NCBI GenBank assembly: GCA_038277395.1
Contig: CM076190.1
Coordinates: 236,622,618 to 236,686,617, forward strand
Length of the DNA: 64,000 bases
Direction of reading: 5' to 3'
Origin: Dryocosmus kuriphilus
Lineage: Eukaryota > Arthropoda > Insecta > Hymenoptera > Cynipidae
Positions within the stretch are counted from its first letter, which is position 1. Each line of letters opens with the position of its first letter. Shown here piece by piece: positions 1 to 10,243 of this stretch. Below the pieces are notes generated by a model. The model did no database searches. It was not told where the DNA came from and was given only the letters and a program-made list of their open reading frames with translations. The translations under genes were made by a program, and so were the position numbers.

Positions 1-2652
1 TTTCTCGGATTTCAAGGTATGAGTGTAATCGATTTTGTTGCATGTAATATTGGTTCAATCGACCTGATTTCTGATTTTGAGGTTCTACAATTGCCTACGA
101 CATCCGACCATCTACCGGTTTGCGTAGACATCTCGTGTTTTCTACAGATGGCTACATGTATAAATAGAGATTCAGTTTTATATAATAAAGTATTTTGGAA
201 CGATAACCGTAAACAAGATTGCATACACCAAATGTCTATTTCTAAGAACTCTGTGTACTCCAATGATGATACTAATGCTCTAAATAATAATTTAATTACT
301 GCAATCTCAAATGTAGCCGATAAGTTGGGCTTATTTGCTAAGCCTAAATGGCGTATTCCAGGAAAGAAGCTCTGGGAAGATAAAGAATGTAGAGTTATGC
401 GCCGTAAGCTCAGAAAGTCTTTAAAGGTCTTCAAAGGGTCGGGTTTTGGCGACCTGGAGGGTGCAAAATATCTGGATGTCAAAAGGTCTTTTATGAGGTT
501 ACGTAGATTAAAAGAAGGGCAATATCAATCTGCACTGCTAAATTCACTGGCGGCTTGTAATGATGCTAAAGTTTTTTGGACTGCGGTCAATAGATTCAGG
601 TTGCGGTCTCCTTCGATGAATAATATTGTAAGTTTGGGCGTATGGCAGGACTTTCTGTTTTCTCTATACCCGATTGAGGTTCCCATTTGCGTAAAGTGGA
701 TTGTGAATGAACACCCTTTATTGGACTGTGATATCTCAATTGATGAAATCAGGGCTTCTTTACTGAAGTGCAAGAATAATAAGGCACCGGGTGAGGATGG
801 TATCCCTAATGAATTTTTTAAAAGCCTACCAGAAGTTTGGCTGGTGTACTTGGGGCGTCTTTTCGGAGGGATCTGGGCTGAGGAAAGAGTTCCTTCTAGC
901 TGGGCCAAATTACACACATTTATGTTGCATAAAAAGGGTGATAAATCAGATCCCAATAATTACAGGGGCATTGCCCTTGTAAATAGTATTGCTAAAATCT
1001 TCTCTCAGATCCTGCTGACAAGATTAACTGCTTGGGTTAAGGAAGCGAACATTCTCCCTGAATTTCAGGCGGGTTTTAGGTCTGGAAGAAGTTTTATAGA
1101 CCATATTTTCACCCTGAATTCTTTAATCCAGATTCATTTGGACATTCCAAAGCGCAAAGTCTTTGCTTTTTACATAGACTTCAAAAAGGCTTTTGATTCA
1201 GTAAATCACTCTCAACTATGGCGCAAACTGTTAATGATAGGCATGAGCACGAAACTTATTCGAATTATAAAAAATCTGTATGATAACGCTTATATGTCTA
1301 TTCGTTCTTTTGAGGGCCTGAACTCGTCTGTTAAGGTATTTTGTGGGGTGCTTCAAGGAGAGATCCTTAGTCCTCTCCTTTTTGCGCTTTTCATATACGA
1401 TCTGGAAGAATACTTGAGAAATCATGGTATGCACGGTATCTCTATTGATCACCTATGTGACGTTATACTGCTTGCGTATGCTGATGATATAGTCGTGTTC
1501 GCTTACTCCCAGGCTCAGTTGCAAGCAAAAATTAATCTTATTGCACAATACTGCATGGAAAATTTTTCAATAGTCAATGAAGCAAAATCTAAGGTTATGG
1601 TATTTCACAAAGGTCGTCCATGTGTTTACAAATTTTTTTACGCGCAGTCTCAGCTGGAGGTGGTGAGCGAATACGTCTACCTAGGTATCACCATGTCGGA
1701 CTCGGGTCTTTTTTACAAGGAATTTATCAAAAAAATGTCTTCTGCGAATATTGCCATGGGAGCTGTCTCAAGAATTTTATTTGCATCTAAATCTAATGCC
1801 TGGCAAACTAAGACTACCCTCTTTCGAAGCCTTGCGCTTAGTGTTCTGTTTTACGCAATAGAAATCTGGGGGTTAAGGTACTTTGAGTCAGTCGAGAAAT
1901 TGCAGTCCGCATTCTTCAAGAAAATTTTAGGTTTACAATTATATACGCCGAACTATGCCCTCCGCTTGGAGACTGGCAGATTACAGTTAGCCTATGACAT
2001 TTTTAAGTCAGCGCTTAGATGGTTGTCGAGGTTGCTGGATATGCATGATGACAGATATCCTAAAGGATGCTTTTTTAAATTGAAGGCAATGACCTTAAAA
2101 CCGCACTGCAATCCGAAGTATAACTGGGTTCTTCAACTCAAAAATATGTTTACTTTAGCTAAATCGGATCAAACGTGGCGTGAACTAGATGCTGCGACAA
2201 TAGCTGGAAACATGTCTACTTTTCTAAATAACTTTTCTGATTATCTTTGGCGTTCCGACTATGAAAGATCTCTCCATTCAAGTAGTCTCCAAGTATTCCC
2301 ACATCTTAAACTCTATCCTGACTTTCAGTCATATCTGCATCTTAGATTGCCTTTCTACATCATTTCTATTATTGCTCAACTTAGACTTTTAGGCTCTGTC
2401 AGGGGTCGCATACGATTTAAAGATTATTTATTCACTTATGATCCTGCTAGACTTTGTCCCGTATGCAATCTTTCCGCAACAGAGGATCTTTATCACTTAT
2501 CTCGTTACACATTAATAATACCTACTTGATTTGTATTCTGCTGCTTAATCTAGATGTTAATGCTTCTTAGATTTATAATTCTTATATTTTCTTATTCATT
2601 TGTATCGGTCTCTGACCAAAAACAAATTATTGAATAAATAAAAATAAATAAG
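1..2652 (+). mobile_element. Non-LTR retrotransposon (LINE-A), 3' part, cut by window start
   Basis: The window opens inside the endonuclease domain of a LINE and runs through reverse transcriptase to a short 3' untranslated region. After the stop at 2529 there are about 120 bases of AT-rich sequence ending in an AATAAATAAAAATAAATAA-like tail near 2630-2652, typical of a LINE 3' terminus. The reading frame is uninterrupted for 836 codons, so this copy is younger than the other LINE remnants here. Its 5' end lies outside the window, so completeness cannot be judged. Clade is not assigned. Confidence 0.9.
19..2529 (+). CDS. LINE-A ORF2: endonuclease C-terminus plus reverse transcriptase (partial)
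   Basis: ORF2 protein for target-primed reverse transcription. The first 35 residues hold the end of an apurinic-type endonuclease, ending in an SDHLP motif near residue 29. The reverse transcriptase follows: a KAPGEDGIPNE block near 255, YRGIAL near 315, FYIDFKKAFDSV near 385, a QGEILSP block, and the catalytic AYADDIVVF near residue 487. A thumb and connection region follows. The C-terminus carries a CPVC...H cluster near 814, the usual LINE zinc-finger tail. The listed start is only the first in-frame Met; the true start lies upstream of the window. No stop or frameshift interrupts the frame. The motif-A form FYIDF is less common than LDVxxAFD, but I cannot place the clade without a tree. 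Confidence 0.88.
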   Translation: MSVIDFVACNIGSIDLISDFEVLQLPTTSDHLPVCVDISCFLQMATCINRDSVLYNKVFWNDNRKQDCIHQMSISKNSVYSNDDTNALNNNLITAISNVADKLGLFAKPKWRIPGKKLWEDKECRVMRRKLRKSLKVFKGSGFGDLEGAKYLDVKRSFMRLRRLKEGQYQSALLNSLAACNDAKVFWTAVNRFRLRSPSMNNIVSLGVWQDFLFSLYPIEVPICVKWIVNEHPLLDCDISIDEIRASLLKCKNNKAPGEDGIPNEFFKSLPEVWLVYLGRLFGGIWAEERVPSSWAKLHTFMLHKKGDKSDPNNYRGIALVNSIAKIFSQILLTRLTAWVKEANILPEFQAGFRSGRSFIDHIFTLNSLIQIHLDIPKRKVFAFYIDFKKAFDSVNHSQLWRKLLMIGMSTKLIRIIKNLYDNAYMSIRSFEGLNSSVKVFCGVLQGEILSPLLFALFIYDLEEYLRNHGMHGISIDHLCDVILLAYADDIVVFAYSQAQLQAKINLIAQYCMENFSIVNEAKSKVMVFHKGRPCVYKFFYAQSQLEVVSEYVYLGITMSDSGLFYKEFIKKMSSANIAMGAVSRILFASKSNAWQTKTTLFRSLALSVLFYAIEIWGLRYFESVEKLQSAFFKKILGLQLYTPNYALRLETGRLQLAYDIFKSALRWLSRLLDMHDDRYPKGCFFKLKAMTLKPHCNPKYNWVLQLKNMFTLAKSDQTWRELDAATIAGNMSTFLNNFSDYLWRSDYERSLHSSSLQVFPHLKLYPDFQSYLHLRLPFYIISIIAQLRLLGSVRGRIRFKDYLFTYDPARLCPVCNLSATEDLYHLSRYTLIIPT

Positions 2653-3364
2653 TATTTTGCAGAGCAGTAGCGACATGTATATATATATATGCAGTGTGAT
2701 TCTCCTTATCAATAATTTTATTGAAATATCTCCAGACAGACCTTTTGGCTTCATTACTAGTTGTATTATAATCTAGTGTATAATAAACTATAAGAGCTTT
2801 GAAATAAATAGCTGCCTTATAGAGCAAGTCAAGTTGACGTCATTGTGTCAGAACGGTTAGGCTTGGTAAAAAAATACGTATTCCTGGTGAGGCAGTCCGA
2901 GAGATGCACACAATAATTTCAGCCTCAAATGATAATTTAACATCCTTAGAACGCACAAATGGTGAAGGACGGATGAAGTTACGCTATGTACGCCCGTGAG
3001 ACGATAAGATCTTCCTAATTTAAATGGAAAGTGGTGTGTGTCGTATATCTATCAATAAATATACACACATCAAGCGATAGATAGATGCACACGCAACGAT
3101 AATTAGGTGGGGATCCAACTTGGGTACGACGATCGCTGGGTCTGCACTTGAAATCGAAGACGCATATCGTTCACTTACCTCTGGCTGCCCTCAGAAGAAA
3201 GACCTGGCAGACCTGCTCCTCTGCCAATTAGCTCTTCATTCGTTGATAAGGATTTTCGAGTGTCAATTTAAAAGGACAAAGAGTGGCATTCCAAAACACT
3301 GTAGCTGATTATAGAATGATCGTGAGTGCACAACGGGAAATTCCCTTGAAATTGATGAAATAAA
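2653..3364. other. AT-rich interval, no gene seen
   Basis: This interval follows the LINE-A tail. It holds a short (TA)n run at 2677-2690 and otherwise unremarkable AT-rich sequence. A 62-codon open frame near 3120-3308 shows no recognisable motif. Confidence 0.5.
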
Positions 3365-3582
3365 AACCAAAAAAGTCGTGCCTTTCCAGTAATGGCTTTC
3401 CACCTTTTCGCAAGAAAAGGAAGCTCGCTATGCAGGAAAGATTCGATTAGATATTCCCTGTGTATTCATCAGTAGTTCAGTAATTTGAAGGAGAAAAAAA
3501 AAACCAAAAAAGTCGTGCCTTTCCAGTAATGGCCTTCCACCTTTTCGCAAGAAAAGGGGCTTGTTGTGCAGGGAGAATTCGA
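3365..3582. repeat. Direct duplication of about 80 bp, 137-bp spacing
   Basis: The block starting AACCAAAAAAGTCGTGCC at 3365 recurs at 3502 with only a few changes. Both copies run through TTTCGCAAGAAAAGG. Copies are about 3365-3445 and 3502-3582. They could be a local tandem duplication or two units of a dispersed repeat. Confidence 0.8.
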
Positions 3583-4556
3583 TGCGTTAATTCAAGAACT
3601 TAATCTATGTGGTTTGTACATCTCGCGAAGTAACAATTGTAATTAGACTCTGATAACAAGAAAACTTGAAAAGGAGACTCAAAAGTAAATATCTGAAATC
3701 ATCTCTCCCTTGGATGAGCTCACAGTTTCAAATGCCTAGAAATCCGTACTTCAGTTTAATTAATAATTAGAGATAATATGTTTAGGGCTAATCTTAATTC
3801 CCTACCAACACTTGAGCCAATACCCATATTATTGTTTTTCAGATTGTAACAAAAAGGGGACAGTAAACGCAAACCGAGTTATACTCTCAATAATAATCAA
3901 TATTATTGAGAGACGTTCGAAATGCAACAACATCATTACTAGAACCTTAATGTAGTTATTGCTACATTCGCGTTTAGAGTCCAAATCCAGCGAATGATGA
4001 ATTTTGAGCATGAATGATTAATATAATTTATATTTAAAATCCCCGGCAATCAATGAATAATGTTACACTGGCTTTGCCATCATACACGTATAAGAAAAGG
4101 TGTAAATACTACAAAACTTAACCTTCCTGACAAAATGACGTCAACTTGGGTAGCTCTGTAGCTGAAAAAACGTGATGTTTCAAATATTCTTTAATTGCTC
4201 GTAAGTTCTACAGGAAAGATAAGGACTTGAGAAATTCTCGAGCATATGCTCATGCTCGAGAGAATTTCTCCGAGCAGATACCATTAAGCCGTTTCCCTTT
4301 CGAGGTAAGTGTAAACTCTCTCGGTTCTATCCTGGTTACATTACCAGGGATAAGGAAATTTGTATGAGATTGTGGAAGGAAAGGAGTTCGTCTTGGAATT
4401 TATAGATTATAGATGGATCCAGAAGTCGTATGCTGCTCATTCAAACAACACACTAGTCCCACATTACCCCTTCGACCCGGGTCTCTGATCTATCTCTCTA
4501 GCAATCACCTCTGATGAACAGCATCGTACAGCCATATGTGGATCCCTACGCTAGAT
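3583..4556. other. Intergenic interval with one strong hairpin
   Basis: No coding signal was recognised. The only clear structure is the inverted repeat at 4229-4270, listed separately. Confidence 0.5.
4229..4270. repeat. Short inverted repeat (hairpin)
   Basis: The left arm GAGAAATTCTCGAGCAT pairs with ATGCTCGAGAGAATTTCTC across a short loop. The pairing is complete except for a 2-nt bulge. The centre also contains the palindrome AGCATATGCT. Function unknown. Confidence 0.75.
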
Positions 4557-6240
4557 TCAATCTATGCTCACTAGGCAAGGCCCTCCACATAATTTCAGAA
4601 CCCACTCGTTGCTGAATTTATCTATTCGTGTTTTACTGAAAATATTCCGCAGGAAACGCATTCCAACCCCGTTCACTTTACTTCTGTCATTTTCTTGGTA
4701 TATGCTAGTTTCGCTACCATACAGCACAGTACGTGCAAGTGCAGAATTAAATATTGCAATTTTGGCTTTATTTGTCAACTCTTTTACTTCTGTTAATTAC
4801 TCGTATACTGCCTATAACCTTCCTACCTTGGTTTATACGCCTGAAAATTTCTCTATCTAACTTTCCATAAACAGTAAACAAGCTTTCAAGATACGCGAAA
4901 TGCTCAACTTGTTTAATTCCCTCACCATTTAGAGAAATATTGCACACTGTTTCCTAATCGCTTCTTTAGAACACTATAATTTTTGTTTCATTTACATTAA
5001 TCTTTAGCCCTATACTCTTCACGCTATCATTTAATGTGTTCAACTGAAAATTTTTCGCAGATTCCGCCACAAGTACTTCATCGTCTGCGAAAGTCAAATT
5101 ACATACTGTCACTGTGCCGAGATCAACACCTTCTTCATTTAAGCGCGCCACTCGTAGCCACTTGAATATATATATAGTGTATTAAATTACTGCAACGAAA
5201 TGACGCAACCTTGCGTGACTCCCTGCCAAATCAAACCATTCATTCAGTTGTCCACTTACCCATACGCTCGCTCTATTCTTGTCATATATTGCTTTAATTG
5301 ATTTAGGAAATCAACCATTGACTGCATACTCTTTCACAACATCCCAAAGTTTAACTCTATCAACCTTTTCGAAAGCTTTCTCCAGGACAATGAATGCGCA
5401 GAAAATTTTTTTGTTTACTCTCCAACTTTCTTCTGTAATCTGTCGCAAGCTAAATATTTGATCTACACATGATCCCCCTGGCATAAGTCCGCATTGTACC
5501 TCTCATATATTGTGTTTGTTATTTCCATGACTTTGCGAATGAGTATTTTGCTAAATACTTTGCCTGGGGTACTAAGTAAGGTAAAACCTCTATCGTTAGA
5601 GCAGTCGCTCTTATGTACCTTTCCCTCGTAAATTGTGATGATGTTCGCCTTTTTCCAATCACATGGAACTTCTCCATTCACAGCAAACACGTTCATCAAT
5701 TAGCTCAACCACAAAAACAGAAATCCGACGCCGCTTTTAAGCATTTTAGACGTAATTCCATCAACGCCAGAAGCCTTTTCGTTCTTCAAATTTTTAATTA
5801 CTGGCTTAATACTGACAACGTTAACTCCTGCTTCGTCACCTTCAGAGGAATTTTATAATTTACCTTCCTCTTTATCGCAGTTGTTACGCTCTATAGCTTC
5901 ACCTCAATACAGTTCCTCGAAAAAAGCTTTCATGCATTCCTTCATTTTTTTTGTATTCCACACCATATCGCCATCAGCATTCTTATTTGCGATAAACTCA
6001 TTAAATCTACTTCCTTTCCTTGTTTTCTTTACCCATTTCCTGAATAGCGTCTTATTTCCTACAAAATCACTTTTCATTTTTCTATCTTCTTCCGCTTTGA
6101 TTTTATCTATCTTTCTTTGATTTATGTGTTTGATTTTCTGTTTCTATCTCTATAGTCGATTCTTAATCTAGTCCACTCCACCTTGCTCTGACCTTTGATA
6201 TTATGTATTCTTAGGTATGCTTGCTTCTCCATTCATTGTT
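4557..6240 (-). pseudogene. Decayed LINE reverse transcriptase (LINE-B)
   Basis: Read on the minus strand, successive frames give a recognisable reverse transcriptase order. Near 5780 is an NLKNEKASGVDGI block. Near 5690-5580 is PCDWKKANI then a degenerate SNDRGFTLLSTPGKVF block. Near 5360 is motif A, AFIVLEKAFERV, in which the usual acidic residue is V. Near 5090 is the catalytic region as LTFADDEVLVAES. At 4778-4557 is a C-terminal ...LYGSETS...FLRNIF... region. Several frameshifts and stops separate these pieces, so the copy is dead. The FADD form and the NLKNEKA block resemble the RTE/CR1-like range, but the clade is not certain. The strand and the order of motifs are clear. Confidence 0.8.
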
Positions 6241-6849
6241 CCTACAGTCGCAGTTCCACACACTTCAGATGCGCTCTTGAAGATGATATTACGTAATATC
6301 ATCCATGCGCTCTCTACATTTTTGTTGTCTAATTCCTTATTCCAGTTCATTCTGTTTTGATGTAAATAGACTCTTATTTTATCACGGAATTCTATTTTTG
6401 TTTCTGCACCTCTCTAAACCACAAATGTGGATACACTGGTGGCTGTCGTGCAACAGTCACCAGTACATCCTGCTTCTATACTTGATAAAATCGCTTTCTC
6501 CTTACTCTAAACCTCTCGCGGCCTCAGGTGAGTGAAAAAAAGTACACGGGGACGCCTGTACATAGCCGCTTTTATAGACCAAACGCTTCTTCTTGATTGC
6601 GAGAGCCCAGTATACATGCTACATAGCGTGAACTGCTGGTACGCTTCTCTGCGAGCAGACCCCCGCAGGCGCTCCAGAAAGGGACAATTGAAACATTATT
6701 TGACTAAATAACTATTCTCTGCAATTTTAATTTAAGAGATTTTAAATTCTAGATACATTAAATTTCGTGAATTTAAGAATTTTTTGGAAATGAATAGCTC
6801 ATTCATTTTCTAATTCAATAATCTCATTGTAGGATTCGTAAATTTAATT
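6241..6849. other. AT-rich interval, weak hairpin
   Basis: No gene was recognised. An imperfect 18-bp inverted repeat lies at 6429-6446 / 6453-6470 (15 of 18 paired) with a 6-nt loop. Confidence 0.45.
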
Positions 6850-6863
6850 AATCGGCAATTTTA

Positions 6864-7186
6864 GAGCCTCGGTGGCTCAGGTGGTAACGTTTCGGCCTTC
6901 TAAGCAAAAGGTCCGGTGTTCTATTCCTGAGCCGAGTACCAATGGAATTTTCTATGTACTTCTACTGAGGCTCTCGTGATTGGGAACCCACGTTAAACTG
7001 TAGATCCTCTCATAAAGGGGCCAGTTATCTTTCGGGGAAGGTGCTTCATGTCGAGGGGCATATTGCTTTTAGGGGTTACTGAGCGATTTTGAGAGACTAA
7101 AGAAGTTGTAAAATTTGTTTGGAATTGTTCTGTAAGACTCTCAAAACCCGTAAAAGGGAGGGAGTATAAACTAATATACAAGAATC
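6864..7186 (+). mobile_element. tRNA-derived SINE with 14-bp target-site duplication
   Basis: The 323-bp insert is flanked by a perfect direct repeat, AATCGGCAATTTTA, at 6850-6863 and 7187-7200. Its head resembles a tRNA. A polymerase III A box, TGGCTCAGGTGG, lies at 6873-6884. A B-box-like GTTCTATTCC lies at 6918-6927, one base off consensus. CTCGG near the start can pair with CCGAG near 6931 as an acceptor stem. The body from about 6940 is not tRNA-like, as expected for a SINE whose 3' part is borrowed or unique. There is no long A tail; the 3' end reads ...AATATACAAGAATC. The exact TSD implies LINE-mediated insertion with little later decay. Confidence 0.9.
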
Positions 7187-7200
7187 AATCGGCAATTTTA

Positions 7201-7869
7201 AATGAAGAAAACTTTTTAAATTTAGTGAGTATTAGTAATTCTTTAATTCTATAATTCGTCAAATATGTTCGTAAATTTAATGGCTCGTCAAACTCTCATT
7301 GCAGATATTCTTTATTTCGTTATATTTATAATTGAGGACTTTTATTTTTTGATAATCAAAAGCTTGCTGTTTTAAAATTCGTGGATATTTAATTCCTTAA
7401 TTTGTATTTTTGAGAATATTCTTATTTGTTGATGTATATATTCGGTGTTAATCTTTTTCGTCATTTTTTAATTATCCCTTATATCTCCTAAAAATTTTGA
7501 AATACTAGAAGGTTCTACAATGTCCTTTGAATTGAAATTCTTTGAAAATGAATCAAAAACTTTAAAAACTAAAGGAAGCTTTTACTTGAACTTACTCTCT
7601 CTAGATAACGCCGAAAATTGTAGAAATCCTTCGAAATAAAATTTAATTTAGTCCTTAAAGTTCGTTAGTAGTTTATTGAAATCTATTAAAATCTCCTGAA
7701 GTCTTTGGACTTCATTAAAATTGATTGAAATATGAATAAATCATTTGAATTTTATTGAAATTGTTGAGATAATTTAAATGCTGTAACGCTACTATTTTCT
7801 CCCGATCGGTATGTCGTTTCTCGGATGCTTCAGTCTCGCCAGGGTTAGGAAGTGGGGACAGGTACTTAG
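7201..7869. other. AT-rich interval with degenerate TTGAAAT-type repeats
   Basis: No gene was seen. From about 7490 the sequence is filled with variants of TTGAAAT/CTTTGAA, like the larger block at 8990-9830. Confidence 0.5.
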
Positions 7870-8940
7870 TAGTGACGAAACGGAGTGGTATTTATTCATT
7901 CAATTGTGGTTATATTTCCCCTATTTCTCTATACATCTCTATTGTGAATGTTTGTGTGTGTAGTGTGTGCGTTGGGGTGTGTATGAACGATGGTGCAATT
8001 CTGAATGCTGGTGTGTACGGTTCGGTGGCGGACATGTCTTACGCGGACGTTTCGGCGACGGCGTTATGCGCTGCGGGGTGCTGTTGGAGCACCTTCCTCG
8101 GGGTGTCCCTTTGTACGGCTGTCATCGTGTCAATGACCCTAAAACGAACAATCCCTGGTCAGGCACATGGACGGCATGTGTCCAGGTGAAAAGTGCTGGC
8201 GGACCATCGGGGCACTGGGCTCCTCCCTCTGCGTTTCGGAGCGGGTGCGGCGGGGGAACGGCCCGTGGCGGGTTCGGTGTGCGTGCGTAGTGATCTAGTC
8301 CGCCGGCGGAGCTGTATCAAGGTGCTGGAGTTGCCGGGCAGAGGGGCGATCAGGTGTACCTGAAGTCGTTACCTCTGCGTCATGTGGACCGATCACGGGG
8401 CACCCGTTCACTGGCACGCAGGTCTGTCTCCCAGGAAGAGGAAAGGTGATGGTCGGGTTCGGCGGTGGAGTTGTCGAACAGAGGGGTCGATCAGGTGCGC
8501 CTGAAGCCACTTCCCCTGCGTCATGTGGGCCGTTCACCGGCACACAGGTTGGTTTCCCAGGAAGAGGATAGGTGATATTCGGGTACGGTGGTGGAGTTGC
8601 CGGACAGAGGGGCGATCGTGTGCGCCTGAAGTCACTGCCTCTGCGTCATGTGGACCGGTCACGGGGGCACCCGTTCAACGGCACACAGGTCGGTCTCCCA
8701 GGAAGTGGTCAGGCGTTGATCTGGTTCGTCGCCATCGAGTCCTGGTAGCTCTGGCACGGGAGCAGCCGTTCGCAGAGAAACCAGAGTGGCCTCTCCTCGG
8801 CGTAGGTTCCCCAATGTTTCTCGTTTCGCTACACCGAGTGAACTGCCCCGATTCACCGTGCGCTTTCAGCTTTATTGTCGCTGGCCGTGTGGCGCGCCGG
8901 CGCACCAGCGGCTGTGTGGATAGTGAACGGTGACGGGCCT
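7870..8940. other. GC-rich block in AT-rich surroundings
   Basis: Base composition changes abruptly to GC-rich here and back to AT-rich after about 8950. A GT-rich stretch lies at 7945-7985. The block contains the tandem repeat at 8327-8725. Open frames exist on both strands, as expected from GC-rich sequence, but none has a recognisable motif, so I do not call a gene. It may be a structured non-coding repeat or part of an unrecognised element. Confidence 0.55.
8327..8725. repeat. Three tandem imperfect repeats, about 126-140 bp each
   Basis: The unit begins GGAGTTG(C/T)CG at 8327, 8467 and 8593. Each copy then carries CAGAGGGG..CGATC, CCTGAAG, TCTGCGTCATGTGG, CCGTTCA and TCCCAGGAAG in the same order. 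The middle copy is shorter by about 14 bp. The units are 85-90 percent alike by eye. Confidence 0.85.
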
Positions 8941-8949
8941 GTTCGTATC

Positions 8950-9860
8950 CGTAGGTGTACTCGAATATTAGTCTGATATAACGCTTCGTTACAATACAAT
9001 AAAGTCCTTGATAGGTTATAAAATTTCTTGAGTTCTTTAAAACTTCTTGAAATCTCTTCAAAATTATACAAAATATATTTTTAAGATTAAAATCCTTCCA
9101 AACTCTTGGCAATATTGTAAAGCAACTTAGTCTTTAAAATCATGTATTTTTAAAATTTTGAGAATTGTAAAAATCTAATGAAGTATGTAGAAATCGTTGA
9201 AATTTCTTAAAATGTTTGAAATCCTTGTAGCTTCAATAAAATCATTGGTTCTTGTGAAATTCCTTGAAATACCCTAAAATGCCTTTAAATCTTTGGATAT
9301 ACTTCAAAATTCTTTGAAAACTGTTGAAATTGTTTAAATTTCTTGAAATTCTTTGTACTCTTTTCAAAAAGTAACTTAAAATCATTTTAATATACCGAAA
9401 TCCCCTACATTCAAAGACCAGCAAGATTCATGGAAGTCCTTTGAACTCTCTTGGAATTTCTAAAAGTTATCTAAAATACTTGTAAGTGCTTGAAATAATC
9501 TAAAACCTGTCAAATATTTCGAAACAGTAGAAAGTTCCTTTGGATCCGCAGAAATACTTCAAAATATCTTAAAAACATTGAAATTCCTTGAAATTACTGC
9601 AAGTATTTCGAAATCATTTGAAATCCCATGAAATCATTATGAAACATGACATCATTCAAAATTTATGAAAATTTTCTGGAGTTTCACGAAATTCATTGAA
9701 ATCCTTTTTGATTCTATGAAATGACATAAAATCCTTTGAAAAGTTTCATATAATGATTTTTCTAGAATGGCGAAAAATTGATAAGAAACTACTTGGAAAA
9801 TCATTACACTACTCGTATAATGAATTTTCCACAATATTTTACCGTAAGTGTAATGAAGTT
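8950..9860. repeat. Degenerate TTGAAAT-rich low-complexity array
   Basis: Hundreds of bases consist of variants of TTTGAAAT, CCTTGAAAT and CTTGAAATTC at irregular spacing of about 10-20 bp. There is no fixed period and no coding motif. Similar blocks lie at 7490-7780 and, with different words, at 27840-28080 and 50030-50300. Confidence 0.6.
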
Positions 9861-9883
9861 CAATTTAGTACAAACACCATTAA

Positions 9884-10243
9884 ACGCGTTACCGTTACCG
9901 TTACTAAATAGTATATTACATCACGAGTAATGCGCGATATTTTATTCGAAACCAGCATGTTGCGAGACTGTAGGGCAGTTTGAAAAGTGGGCGTTGTATG
10001 CCCCCTTAAAGAAATGGTGGAAAAAAGCCCTATGTAGTAGCGCCATCTGGTTTGGTTATTTTTCCCTACGCGAGTATAAAATAATATCTGAGAAAGCATT
10101 GTGCGTCATGCAGTGGCAGTTTGGGGAACTAATTACCTATGAACATTCGGTAAGGGGCTATATAATGCCCATTCTTCAAGGGGCGTTGTCTCGTAACATT
10201 GTGGTTTCGAATAAGAAATGTAACGCTCTCAGTAACGCGTTAC
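9884..10243. mobile_element. Foldback / MITE-like element, about 360 bp
   Basis: The outer ends carry ACGCGTTACC (9884) and GTAACGCGTTAC (10232-10243) in inverted orientation. Inside, ATTCGAAACCAGCATGTTGC at about 9944 is mirrored by ACATTGTGGTTTCGAAT at about 10195-10211. The arms continue inward as GGGCGTTGTATGCCCCCTTA (left) and TAAGGGGCTATATAATGCCC (right). Arms total about 110 bp each with some divergence. No transposase lies between them. Target duplications were not resolved. Confidence 0.7.

Noticed and set aside
6864..6940. Functional tRNA gene
   Set aside because: The B box is off consensus, stems are incomplete, and the unit is part of a 323-bp insert with a target duplication.
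7872..8933. Several open frames in the GC-rich block
   Set aside because: Frames are open on both strands and cross tandem repeats; no motif, as expected from base composition.
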